Shown: positions 1 through 5,882, counted from the first letter of the stretch. The stretch is DNA of 6,721 bases from Alphaproteobacteria bacterium (GCA_017353855.1 JAFMSA010000237.1:1-6721); one strand, 5' to 3'. Notes: generated by a model not told the origin, from the sequence alone. Made by a program: numbers and translations.

Positions 1-99
1 GTCGCGCAATACGGCGGTGGTTGCTCGGCCAAGTGCAGCAGGCCGAGGCAAAACGGCGATGTGCGACTGTGCCGACGAGACCTGCGCGATGCTTAACCG
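1..99. other. Unassigned left edge beyond the transposase remnant
   Basis: Similarity to IS256-family transposases fades at about position 100 (reading leftwards on the minus strand, after a His-His pair). The expected continuation, the Lys-Ser-Thr-Asn-Met-Leu-Glu-Arg segment and the C-terminal tail, is not recognisable in any frame. The sequence may be a deleted or rearranged transposase end or the start of another element. The window edge prevents a decision. Confidence 0.4.
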
Positions 100-1074
100 A
101 TTATTGTGGTGCGGCAGCGGCGGGCGAAAATACCTCAAAGTCTCTTCGATGTGCTCCTCGACCTAATTGCACAGCCGCGAATACTTGCTCTGCCACTTCC
201 CGAGCCACTGAGCGATGTCACGGCGCGCCTCGGCGAGATCGCGGCGATCGTAAATCCAGCGCAGCGTCGTCAGCGAGCTTGCGCGGCACGTAGTCGAGCG
301 CATTGCGAAGAAAATGCACGTAAACAGCGCTGCCAGGTGGCTTCCGGCAATACCTCGCGGATCGCCGCGGTGAGCCTGGGATGATCGTCGGACACGACAA
401 ACTCGACACCAACCAAGCCGCGTTCTTTGAGCCCGACAAGGAAGTCGCGCCAACTCGCGCGGCTCTCTCGATTGGCAAGCTCGACGCCGAGAATCTGACG
501 TCGGTCATCGCCGTCGACCGCCACTACGATGAGCACCGTCTGACTGACGATGATCCCCGCCTCACACACCTTCTTGTAGCGCGCATCGAGAATGAGATAA
601 GGGAACCGCTCGCTCAACCGCCGCCGGGCAAATCTGTCGAGCGCCTCATCCAGGGATTTGTTCACCGCACTGATCGACGAGGCCGAGAAGCGGTGCCCGC
701 ACAGCCCCGTCACCGCCTTGACCTTGCGGGTCGAAACCCCTTGCACGTACATCTCCGCCAACGTGCCGGCCAGCGCCTTTTCTGAACGTTGGCCACGTTC
801 AAACAGCTCCGTCGAAAACCGCCCCAACCGGTCCTGCAGCACCCGCAGCTCCAAAGTCCCCACACGCGTGATCAGCGAACGCGTGTAGTAGCCGCTGCGG
901 TACGCGATCCGTGTCGCGGTACGCTCGCTCTTCTCGGCCCCGATCGTCTCTGTCATCTCCGCTTCCAGTGCGGCTTGCACCAGCGCTTCGACAGCCGACC
1001 GGACAAAAATCCGCGTCTTGAGCCAACAACCCTTTGATATCGATAACGTCGGTGTTACCCTCGCGTTTGGTCAT
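100..1074 (-). pseudogene. Decayed IS256/Mutator-family transposase
   Basis: Remnant of a DDE transposase that would cut and join the ends of its insertion sequence. It starts at ATG 1072-1074 (MTKREGNTDVIDIKGLL) behind a good ribosome binding site, AAGGGAG, at 1081-1087. The frame then breaks three times: an extra base in the A-run at 1005-1009, another at 322-324 (just after the TWQRC motif, where YVHFLRNALDYVPRK follows in the next frame), and an indel near 256-275 before LRWIYDRRDLAE. An in-frame TAG at 163-165 sits where the family has Trp in the WVEEHIEETL motif. The longest intact piece, about 236 codons at 270-980, carries the first catalytic Asp in LDARY (residue 132 of that piece) and the second in VVSDD (residue 198). 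The catalytic Glu of the LER/NEE segment is not found. Full-length relatives have about 400 residues, so this copy should be inactive. Homopolymer sequencing errors could explain the first two breaks but not the missing 3' end. Confidence 0.9.
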
Positions 1075-1113
1075 GGTATGCTCCCTTACAAGGGACAGTC
1101 ACCCGCATACCAT
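1073..1113 (-). promoter_or_regulatory. Hairpin sequestering transposase RBS and start codon
   Basis: Two nested perfect inverted repeats: ATGGTATGC (1073-1081) with GCATACCAT (1105-1113), and TCCCTT (1082-1087) with AAGGGA (1090-1095). On the minus-strand mRNA they stack directly on the start-codon side and leave a nine-base bulge (1096-1104) on the other. The AAGGGAG ribosome binding site and the first two bases of the ATG are inside the stem. Insertion sequences are known to use such structures so that read-through transcripts from outside do not give transposase. That this hairpin does so is inferred from its geometry. Confidence 0.65.
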
Positions 1114-1141
1114 AACCTTGCGTATTACGCGATTTGGCAGA

Positions 1142-1154
1142 AGGTTCCGAACCT
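1142..1154. repeat. Short perfect palindrome near the IS outer end
   Basis: AGGTTC and GAACCT flank a single C, upstream of the decayed transposase. It is in about the right place for the terminal repeat of the element, but the opposite end is outside the window or lost, so neither a terminal inverted repeat nor a target duplication can be shown. Confidence 0.3.
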
Positions 1155-1180
1155 GAACTAGGTCCTTGTCAATCCTTATG

Positions 1181-1207
1181 CTTCTCGCGGCGCGTGCGCG
1201 CGAGAAG
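1181..1207. repeat. Stem-loop with nine-base arms
   Basis: CTTCTCGCG (1181-1189) is perfectly complementary to CGCGAGAAG (1199-1207) around a nine-base loop. No T-tract follows on either strand, so it is not a standard intrinsic terminator. It lies between the transposase remnant and the terminator at 1272-1315. Function unknown. Confidence 0.45.
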
Positions 1208-1263
1208 TGATGCGCCTCTTCGCGCTTTGATTGTCTCAATACCGCAGAAATCCTAGTTTTTTG

Positions 1264-1289
1264 CGAAGACGCTCAAATGAGCATCTTCG
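1264..1289 (+). promoter_or_regulatory. Alternative hairpin overlapping the terminator (attenuator-like)
   Basis: CGAAGA (1264-1269) plus GCTC (1271-1274) can pair with GAGC (1279-1282) plus TCTTCG (1284-1289): ten pairs, one C-A mismatch and an AAAT loop. This uses the same bases as the left arm of the downstream terminator, so the two folds exclude each other. That is the layout of a transcription attenuator, but no leader peptide or ligand-binding domain is recognised upstream and no regulated gene follows. It could simply be a by-product of an imperfect direct repeat (1264-1274 versus 1291-1301). Confidence 0.35.
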
Positions 1290-1315
1290 ACGAAGGTGCT
1301 CATTTGGGTTTTTTT
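1272..1315 (+). terminator. Strong rho-independent terminator, plus strand
   Basis: The left arm 1272-1289 pairs with 1291-1308. The 16-base core (1274-1289 with 1291-1306) has one G-U-type pair and is followed by seven T residues at 1309-1315. On the minus strand the flank is A-rich, so termination acts on plus-strand transcripts. No plus-strand gene ends just upstream. It may have belonged to a gene displaced or destroyed when the insertion sequence arrived. Confidence 0.8.
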
Positions 1316-1757
1316 AGCATGGCAATGGTTTTTGAGTTAACTGCTTGTCGCAGTATCGACAGCATCCTCCTCCTCCGGATTCTCCTGCATATCTAGAGGA
1401 GAAGGGCTATGAGGGCCTCTACAACTGTAGATGGCTAAGGAGCCGTTAGGACGCCTGGTCCCGGAGCCATGAGAATGGCATCTGCCGGAGGAAGGCGCAC
1501 GGCGATCGTGCGGCAAAACCGGAGCGGGGTTGAGGGAGGGAGATTTCTGTCGCCTGGCGCGAGGCCGGCGGAACGTGACAAGGTTTGATGACGCTGCCCC
1601 CAGTGGGTATCTGGTGGGTACTGAAGGCTCATGCTGGTTCGTGATCATATCATGAACAATTGTAATGATTGGATAATAGGGTAGGGTTCCAGCCTAGACC
1701 GGCGAACCCGGCCTCCACCGCTCTTCTTAGAACCTTTCCGGGACGGATACCCCTGGC
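1316..1757. other. Non-coding stretch between terminator and IS605-like remnant
   Basis: No convincing gene is seen. Items inside: a nine-codon plus-strand mini-ORF at 1409-1438 (MRASTTVDG) with an AGGAG ribosome binding site at 1397-1401 and seven-base spacing, leader-peptide-like but possibly chance; an operator-like dyad at 1637-1657 (GTTCGTGAT and ATCATGAAC, eight of nine bases matching) in a locally AT-rich patch at 1640-1680; and an inverted repeat GGGTTC (1684-1689) with GAACCC (1704-1709). A minus-strand open frame at 1337-1648 is Pro/Arg/Ser-rich, has no ribosome binding site, and looks spurious. Confidence 0.4.
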
Positions 1758-1922
1758 TTAGACATGGGATGAGCCCCGCCGCAAGAACGGGGACAACCCA
1801 TTTGCCCCGTGGAAGCTCCCCTCGCCAATGTTGTCAAGCAGCGTTTGAGTACGATCCCTTTCGTCCCCACCCCAAGGGTTGTCTGCAACCGCACCATCGA
1901 GAGATCCGAATTGAGGAAGCAT
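1758..1922 (-). CDS. Possible small or fragmentary ORF, unknown function
   Basis: This frame would encode 54 residues starting MLPQFGSLDGAVADN and including NPWGGDERDRTQTLLDNIGE. It is open further upstream to about 1958. Its composition (acidic and basic residues, Gly, Asn, few Pro runs) reads more like protein than the two longer overlapping frames (minus 1727-1984 and plus 1809-1991). No clear ribosome binding site precedes the ATG and no family is recognised. It could be a gene fragment carried by a mobile-element remnant, since a weak hairpin-like sequence at 1750-1769 overlaps its stop and an IS605-like hairpin lies on its other side at 2003-2046. Function not assigned. Confidence 0.15.
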   Translation of the reverse strand: MLPQFGSLDGAVADNPWGGDERDRTQTLLDNIGEGSFHGANGLSPFLRRGSSHV

Positions 1923-2002
1923 CCGGAAGCCTGTCTTGAGCTTATTGATAACGTAGTCTCAAGTTTCCCCTTCGACATAGGCATGATTTAGGGGGGTCAA
2001 GC

Positions 2003-2046
2003 GCGGCTTTCATTTGGACCGAAAGCCCGCGGCCTTAGCCGCGGGG
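2003..2046. repeat. Hairpin pair resembling an IS200/IS605-type end
   Basis: A perfect eight-base stem, CCCGCGGC (2026-2033) and GCCGCGGG (2038-2045), has a CTTA loop. Just before it, GGCTTTC (2005-2011) pairs with GAAAGCC (2021-2027), overlapping the first stem so the two cannot form fully together. A GC stem with a pyrimidine-TTA loop shortly before the end is typical of IS200/IS605-family right ends and the 3' part of TnpB guide RNAs. Alternatively it is the 3' hairpin of the minus-strand operon whose last stop codon is five bases away, but no T-run follows on that strand. Confidence 0.45.
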
Positions 2047-2050
2047 TCGC

Positions 2051-3163
2051 TTACACCCCCTCCATTAACTGACGCATCCCTGTCTGCGAGGCCCGCTCGA
2101 TGGCGTCGAGCAGGCGATGCCGAGCGACGGCCGCGTGGAACCCGGGACTGACCGGTTTGCCGTCGCGGATGCTTTCAGCCAATCTCACATAGAGTTGCGC
2201 GACATTGTAGGGCGAGTCCGGGGAGACGCCGTCGGGGACCCAGCGGTACTTGCCGGGAACCGGCAGATCGGCGAGCGCAGAACCGTCGTCCCGGGCGCCT
2301 TTCAGGTTCAGTTCCTGGCGCTGCATGGAAGCGCGCGAAGTGGCGGTAAGCTGGAGGTCCCCTTCTTCTCCGTGAACCTCGAACAGGAACTCCGTCCCTC
2401 GTCTTATCCCGCCACGGACCTGAAAGGACACGACTGCTCCGTCCCGCACAATGCCATTGACGACGAGCTGGTCGGGTGACGTCTTCGCGATCATTTCGTC
2501 GGTCCCCTCCAGTCGAATGCGGTCGCGCTGGCATGCCACGAAGGCGGCAAGCTCGCGAAATTCGCCCAGGCAATAGCACAGAGCGTCGATCGTATGGCCT
2601 CCAGTGATCGTTAGCAAATTGGCACCATTTGCGCGATCAGCCTGATAGGAGCGGTCGATCGTGGGTCCCCAGTTCGGGGCGCTCGCAATCATTGTCGCCG
2701 ACCGAACCCGGCCGACATAACCGTCGGCAATGAGATCCCTGACGTAATTGATTGCCGGAGACATCCGGCCCTGAAGCCCGACAGCGTGGCGCATCCCGCT
2801 GTGCTCGGCCGCAGCCAGCATTCGAGCGGCCTCGTCGGTGTCTCGACCGAGCGGCCATTCGCAATAAACGTGCTTTCCGGCCTCGACCGCAGCCATGACC
2901 GGCAGATAATGCTCGGGCACCTTAACGCAGACAGTGACCAAATCGACATCGGGATGTTGCGCAAGTTTCCGGGCATCAGAAAACGCCAGCGGTACCCCGA
3001 AATGCCGGGCTGCGGCGTCGGCAGAGTCCTGCCGGGTCGTGCAAAGGGCGATGATCTCCAGGTTTGGAAGCGCCCTCAGGGCCGGGATATGGGCGATGGA
3101 GGCAAACCCACGGCTCGGATTTGCCCCGACGATGCCAACGCGGATTTTGCTGGTTCCTGCCAT
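2051..3163 (-). CDS. Gfo/Idh/MocA family oxidoreductase, Gal80-like
   Basis: A 370-residue cytosolic protein of the usual family length. Residues 7-130 form the Rossmann NAD(P)-binding domain, with a GIVGANPSRG nucleotide loop at about 10-19, and residues 131-370 the alpha/beta substrate or dimerisation domain. The usual catalytic EKP motif is CEWP here (101-104), so the Lys is replaced by Trp. LQGRMSP (130-136), GGHTID (188-193) and SPDQLVVNG (229-237) recall the yeast regulator Gal80 and its bacterial relatives rather than classical sugar dehydrogenases. ATG 3161-3163 is chosen because GAGG (3169-3172) precedes it by five bases. It is the last gene of a three-gene operon, 28 bases after the VOC gene. 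Family assignment is firm. Activity as an NAD(P)-dependent dehydrogenase of a sugar or ring-cleavage product is inferred, and a non-catalytic or sensor role is possible. Confidence 0.92.
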   Translation of the reverse strand: MAGTSKIRVGIVGANPSRGFASIAHIPALRALPNLEIIALCTTRQDSADAAARHFGVPLAFSDARKLAQHPDVDLVTVCVKVPEHYLPVMAAVEAGKHVYCEWPLGRDTDEAARMLAAAEHSGMRHAVGLQGRMSPAINYVRDLIADGYVGRVRSATMIASAPNWGPTIDRSYQADRANGANLLTITGGHTIDALCYCLGEFRELAAFVACQRDRIRLEGTDEMIAKTSPDQLVVNGIVRDGAVVSFQVRGGIRRGTEFLFEVHGEEGDLQLTATSRASMQRQELNLKGARDDGSALADLPVPGKYRWVPDGVSPDSPYNVAQLYVRLAESIRDGKPVSPGFHAAVARHRLLDAIERASQTGMRQLMEGV

Positions 3164-3191
3164 GGAAACCTCTGCCTCTGGTGCGCGCCCG

Positions 3192-3590
3192 CTAGCGCTG
3201 TACGAGTTCGATCATGACGCCTTCCGGTCCGCGGATGAAGGCCAGGCGTAAGCCGGGATTGCGGGTCAAGGGGCCGACCGCGATTTCGGCACCTTTGGCC
3301 CGAAGTTCCTCGACGGCGGCGTCCACATCATCGACCGTCAAACCGATATGCTCCAACCCGTAATGAGGAAATCGCGGCGCCGGTTCATTCGGTTCGTGCG
3401 GGTGGGGCGGAGCGATCAGCACGGTCTGGCCGCCTAATCGCATCGCAATGCGCTGCTGTCCAGGATAGAGCGTCCCCGGAGGATAGACGCTGCGCGTGAC
3501 TTCAGCCCCGAACATCGTCTCAAAGAACCGGGCAGTCGCGTCCGGATCGGTGCTGCGCAGATGGACGTGATCGTAGCAATAATCGTGCAT
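3192..3590 (-). CDS. VOC-superfamily (glyoxalase-fold) metalloprotein
   Basis: A 132-residue single-domain vicinal oxygen chelate protein with two beta-alpha-beta-beta-beta modules: YDHVHLRSTDPDATARFF near residues 6-23 and LEHIGLTVDDVDAAVEEL near 79-96. Likely metal ligands are His8, His81 and Glu128 (in the terminal VMIELV strand). The family includes glyoxalase I, methylmalonyl-CoA epimerase, extradiol dioxygenases and fosfomycin-resistance proteins; the exact reaction cannot be told. ATG 3588-3590 is chosen because a perfect AGGAGG (3597-3602) lies seven bases upstream. A longer frame to 3755 has an unrelated N-terminus and overlaps the preceding gene, so it is rejected. The ribosome binding site overlaps the amidohydrolase stop codon, with only ten bases between the genes, which implies co-transcription and perhaps translational coupling. 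A role as isomerase or dioxygenase in the operon's pathway is inferred. Confidence 0.9.
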   Translation of the reverse strand: MHDYCYDHVHLRSTDPDATARFFETMFGAEVTRSVYPPGTLYPGQQRIAMRLGGQTVLIAPPHPHEPNEPAPRFPHYGLEHIGLTVDDVDAAVEELRAKGAEIAVGPLTRNPGLRLAFIRGPEGVMIELVQR

Positions 3591-3600
3591 CACCGACCTC

Positions 3601-4623
3601 CTATGCGGCGTCATCAATTCGATATGCGCGAACCGCTGCATCGCGGAACAAAGCAGCGCGCTCGGATGCCGAATAGTTTTTGGAGAAGCGCTTGAAGCTG
3701 TTGAACAGCACGTGATGGGAGAACGACACTTTGTCGACCGGGAAATTGCTTTCAAACATGCATCTGCCCGGGCCGAACTGCTCGATGCAAAAGGTCATGA
3801 CCGGCCCTATGGCTGCGGCCAACTCTTCCGAGCCGATCGGCCGCGTCCGCGTATGCCAGTCGAAGCCCAGCCGGGGCATGCCGATCCCGCCCAGCTTGAG
3901 GCTGACGTTGGGGCACTCGGCGACGGCCGCGATGCCGCGCCGCCAGGTCGCGAAGACCTCCTCGTCCCGGTTGGCGTAGGGACCGATCCGCGTCAGACCG
4001 CCGAGATGGTTGAGAATGATGGTCAGCTCGGGTGTGGCCTTCGCAAACTCGGCCAGTTCGGGTAACTGCGGAAAGCACACTCCGGTGTCGAGGGACAGAC
4101 CCATACGCGCCAGCACCCGGGCTCCCGCACGATATTCGGCGCTCGCCAGCACCCCTTCCTTTTCACGGTTGTCGATCTCGGGGTGCGGATCCCATGTGAC
4201 CGTGTGCCGGATTCCACGAAAACGGTTGGGACTGGCGGCCCGCAGTGCGTCCAGTACGGGCGCGACCCGATCTCCCAGCTTCAGGTCCGCATGGCCGACA
4301 ATACCGGCTGCCGCCCGGCAAGGACCATAGAGGCCGGTGGCGGCGGCGGCAGCCAGGCCCTGGACAAATTCGACCTCGCCGACCGGGCGCAGCTCGACCG
4401 GTCCATCGGGACGGTACATGGATCTCGCCTCGATGAACACGGTAGACCGGACGCTGTGGCCGCAGTTGACGTCCGCCGCCAATTCGTGAAGCAGGTATCG
4501 CTGGTAAGGAATGCGTTCGGCGCGAAAATCCCAGAAATGATGATGCGGATCGCAAATCGGGAGCTCCGGTTCCAGAGTTGGTTCCCGGGTCAGCGCCAGC
4601 CAGTCGTTTCCCCCAAAAGGCAT
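3601..4623 (-). CDS. Amidohydrolase (COG3618/amidohydrolase-2 type), probable lactonase
   Basis: A 340-residue TIM-barrel hydrolase of the group that contains L-fuconolactonase, 2-pyrone-4,6-dicarboxylate lactonase and 4-sulfomuconolactonase, acting in the cytoplasm on lactones or related carboxylates. Visible motifs are DPHHHFWD (25-32, the strand-1 HxH), GIVGHADL (107-114), FRGIRHTVTWDP (135-146), ILNHLGG (203-209, strand-6 His) and MFESNFPVDK (289-298). In the last motif the usual strand-8 S-D-W-P is S-N-F-P, so the general-base Asp appears as Asn. ATG 4621-4623 is chosen because GGAGG (4631-4635) precedes it by seven bases; the frame is open to 4671 but that would translate through this site. 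It is the first gene of the three-gene operon, divergent from the propeller gene. Lactone hydrolysis is likely from the family; the substrate is unknown. Confidence 0.92.
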   Translation of the reverse strand: MPFGGNDWLALTREPTLEPELPICDPHHHFWDFRAERIPYQRYLLHELAADVNCGHSVRSTVFIEARSMYRPDGPVELRPVGEVEFVQGLAAAAATGLYGPCRAAAGIVGHADLKLGDRVAPVLDALRAASPNRFRGIRHTVTWDPHPEIDNREKEGVLASAEYRAGARVLARMGLSLDTGVCFPQLPELAEFAKATPELTIILNHLGGLTRIGPYANRDEEVFATWRRGIAAVAECPNVSLKLGGIGMPRLGFDWHTRTRPIGSEELAAAIGPVMTFCIEQFGPGRCMFESNFPVDKVSFSHHVLFNSFKRFSKNYSASERAALFRDAAVRAYRIDDAA

Positions 4624-4666
4624 TGCCTCTCCTCCGTTTGCATTAAATTCCCTGCTGCGCCTCGAC

Positions 4667-4695
4667 AGCATATTGGGAAGACGCGGACCTCACAA
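4667..4695 (-). promoter_or_regulatory. Candidate sigma70-like promoter for the catabolic operon
   Basis: On the minus strand TTGTGA (4690-4695) and TATGCT (4667-4672) are separated by 17 bases, a fair match to -35 and -10 boxes. They lie 43 bases before the amidohydrolase start, giving a short leader. Similarity is partial and a GC-rich alphaproteobacterium may use other consensus forms, so this is a candidate. I saw no equally good plus-strand promoter for the divergent propeller gene. Confidence 0.35.
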
Positions 4696-4778
4696 TGTGC
4701 GACGCGCACGCGGTGCTTGCGTTTAGCGTCGGGATCGCGATGCTGCGCTGTCGGTGCGCGCGCAACGGGGGGTGGTCG

Positions 4779-5732
4779 ATGATCATCGGAAGCGGGCAGT
4801 TTAAATACCGGGTCAACGCCCAGTGGGCAAAACTGCCGGACGACTGGTCCTTCAAAGAAGTCGCCGCTGTCGGTGTTGACGGCCAGGACCGCGTCTACGT
4901 GTTCAACCGCGGTGAACACCCGATGATGGTCTTCGATCGTGACGGCAATTTTTTGCGATCCTGGGGCGAGGATCAGTATCCCCGGGCGCACGGTGTCCAT
5001 ATGGCGCCCGATGAGACGATGTTTCTGACCGACGATGGCGGCCATTTCGTGCGCAAGGTCACCCTCGACGGCAAGGTGCTGCTCGAACTTGGCATTCCGG
5101 GCGAGCCGGCGCCTTTTATGAGCGGTGAGCCGTTCCACCGCTGCACACACACGGCGCTGTCCCCGAGAGGGGAGATCTATGTTTCCGATGGCTATGGCAA
5201 CGCCCGCGTCCACAAATATTCGCCCGACGGAAAATTGCTGATGTCGTGGGGCGAACCCGGAACGGGAGAAGGCGAGTTCAACATCGTCCACAACATCTGC
5301 TGCGACGCCGACGGCTGGGTCTACGTCGCCGACCGCGAGAACCACCGCGTTCAGGTCTTTGATGGCAATGGTAGGTACGAGACGCAATGGAAGAACCTGC
5401 ACCGCCCTTGCGGCCTTTACATGCCCTACGGCCGCCGGCCGATCTGCTACGTCGGCGAACTAGGCCCTTCCGCCGCCGTCAGCCGTGACATCCCCAATCT
5501 CGGTCCACGCGTCAGCATCGTGGACCATGAGGGCAGACTCATCGGCCGCTTCGGCAACACGCCGGCCGGGACCGAACCCGGGAGATTCCTGGCGCCGCAC
5601 GGGCTTGCGGTGGACACACACGGCGATATCTATGTCGGTGAGGTTTCCTGGACAGCTTGGCCGCAAATGTACCCGGGAGAGCCGCACCCCGCCAACCTGC
5701 GCTCCCTGCAGAAGTTCGAAAAGGTCGAATAA
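4779..5732 (+). CDS. NHL-repeat six-bladed propeller protein, peptidylglycine amidating lyase-like
   Basis: A 317-residue beta-propeller with repeated blades ending in patterns such as RVYVFN, TMFLTD, EIYVSD, WVYVAD and DIYVGE, each followed by a K-x-x-x-DGK-type turn. His recurs at the same blade position in four repeats: H71 (HGVHMAPD), H124 (HTALSPRG), H171 (HNICCDAD) and H274 (HGLAVDTH), pointing into the central channel. Relatives are annotated as peptidyl-alpha-hydroxyglycine alpha-amidating lyase, whose eukaryotic member is a zinc enzyme with channel histidines; bacterial members have largely unknown substrates. ATG 4779-4781 is chosen because a G-run (4767-4772) lies six bases upstream. 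An upstream ATG at 4695 adds 28 Cys/Arg-containing residues without a ribosome binding site. No convincing signal peptide is seen. Divergent placement next to the lactonase operon suggests a shared pathway, perhaps as a lactonase or C-N/C-O lyase. Confidence 0.88.
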   Translation: MIIGSGQFKYRVNAQWAKLPDDWSFKEVAAVGVDGQDRVYVFNRGEHPMMVFDRDGNFLRSWGEDQYPRAHGVHMAPDETMFLTDDGGHFVRKVTLDGKVLLELGIPGEPAPFMSGEPFHRCTHTALSPRGEIYVSDGYGNARVHKYSPDGKLLMSWGEPGTGEGEFNIVHNICCDADGWVYVADRENHRVQVFDGNGRYETQWKNLHRPCGLYMPYGRRPICYVGELGPSAAVSRDIPNLGPRVSIVDHEGRLIGRFGNTPAGTEPGRFLAPHGLAVDTHGDIYVGEVSWTAWPQMYPGEPHPANLRSLQKFEKVE

Positions 5733-5865
5733 GGGCCTTCGGGAAAACCGCGACTAATGTGTATCCGACCGGACACGAGCAAGCCTGCCGATTTTACCGA
5801 TCGTTAGTTGTCCGGAATTGGCGGCGCGGCAGCGCATCACCGCGGAACGCGGCTCGCCAGTTTCG

Positions 5866-5882
5866 CCCGACCAGCAGTCGGG
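5866..5882. repeat. Inverted repeat CCCGAC/GTCGGG
   Basis: Perfect six-base arms (5866-5871 and 5877-5882) with a CAGCA loop. First of a cluster of hairpins between the two convergent genes; no T-run follows. Confidence 0.5.

Noticed and set aside
1337..1648. Minus-strand frame of about 103 codons
   Set aside because: Pro/Arg/Ser-rich composition, no ribosome binding site and no recognisable domain; probably a chance open frame in GC-rich DNA.
1809..1991. Plus-strand 60-codon frame starting with GTG
   Set aside because: No ribosome binding site or known motif, and it overlaps a more protein-like minus-strand frame; I could not support it as a TnpB tail.
2026..2045. Intrinsic terminator of the minus-strand operon
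   Set aside because: The stem is strong but only CTTTC follows on the minus strand, with no T-run, so I kept it as a hairpin of uncertain role.
3591..3755. Longer N-terminus for the VOC protein (start at 3755)
   Set aside because: The extra residues overlap the amidohydrolase coding region out of frame and have no family similarity; a perfect ribosome binding site directs the start to 3590.
4624..4671. Longer N-terminus for the amidohydrolase (start at 4671)
   Set aside because: It would translate through the ribosome binding site at 4631-4635 and adds residues not expected in the family.
4590..5402. A 270-codon minus-strand open frame opposite the propeller gene
   Set aside because: It is antisense to a well-supported gene, shows no family motifs, and mirrors the codon bias of the real frame.
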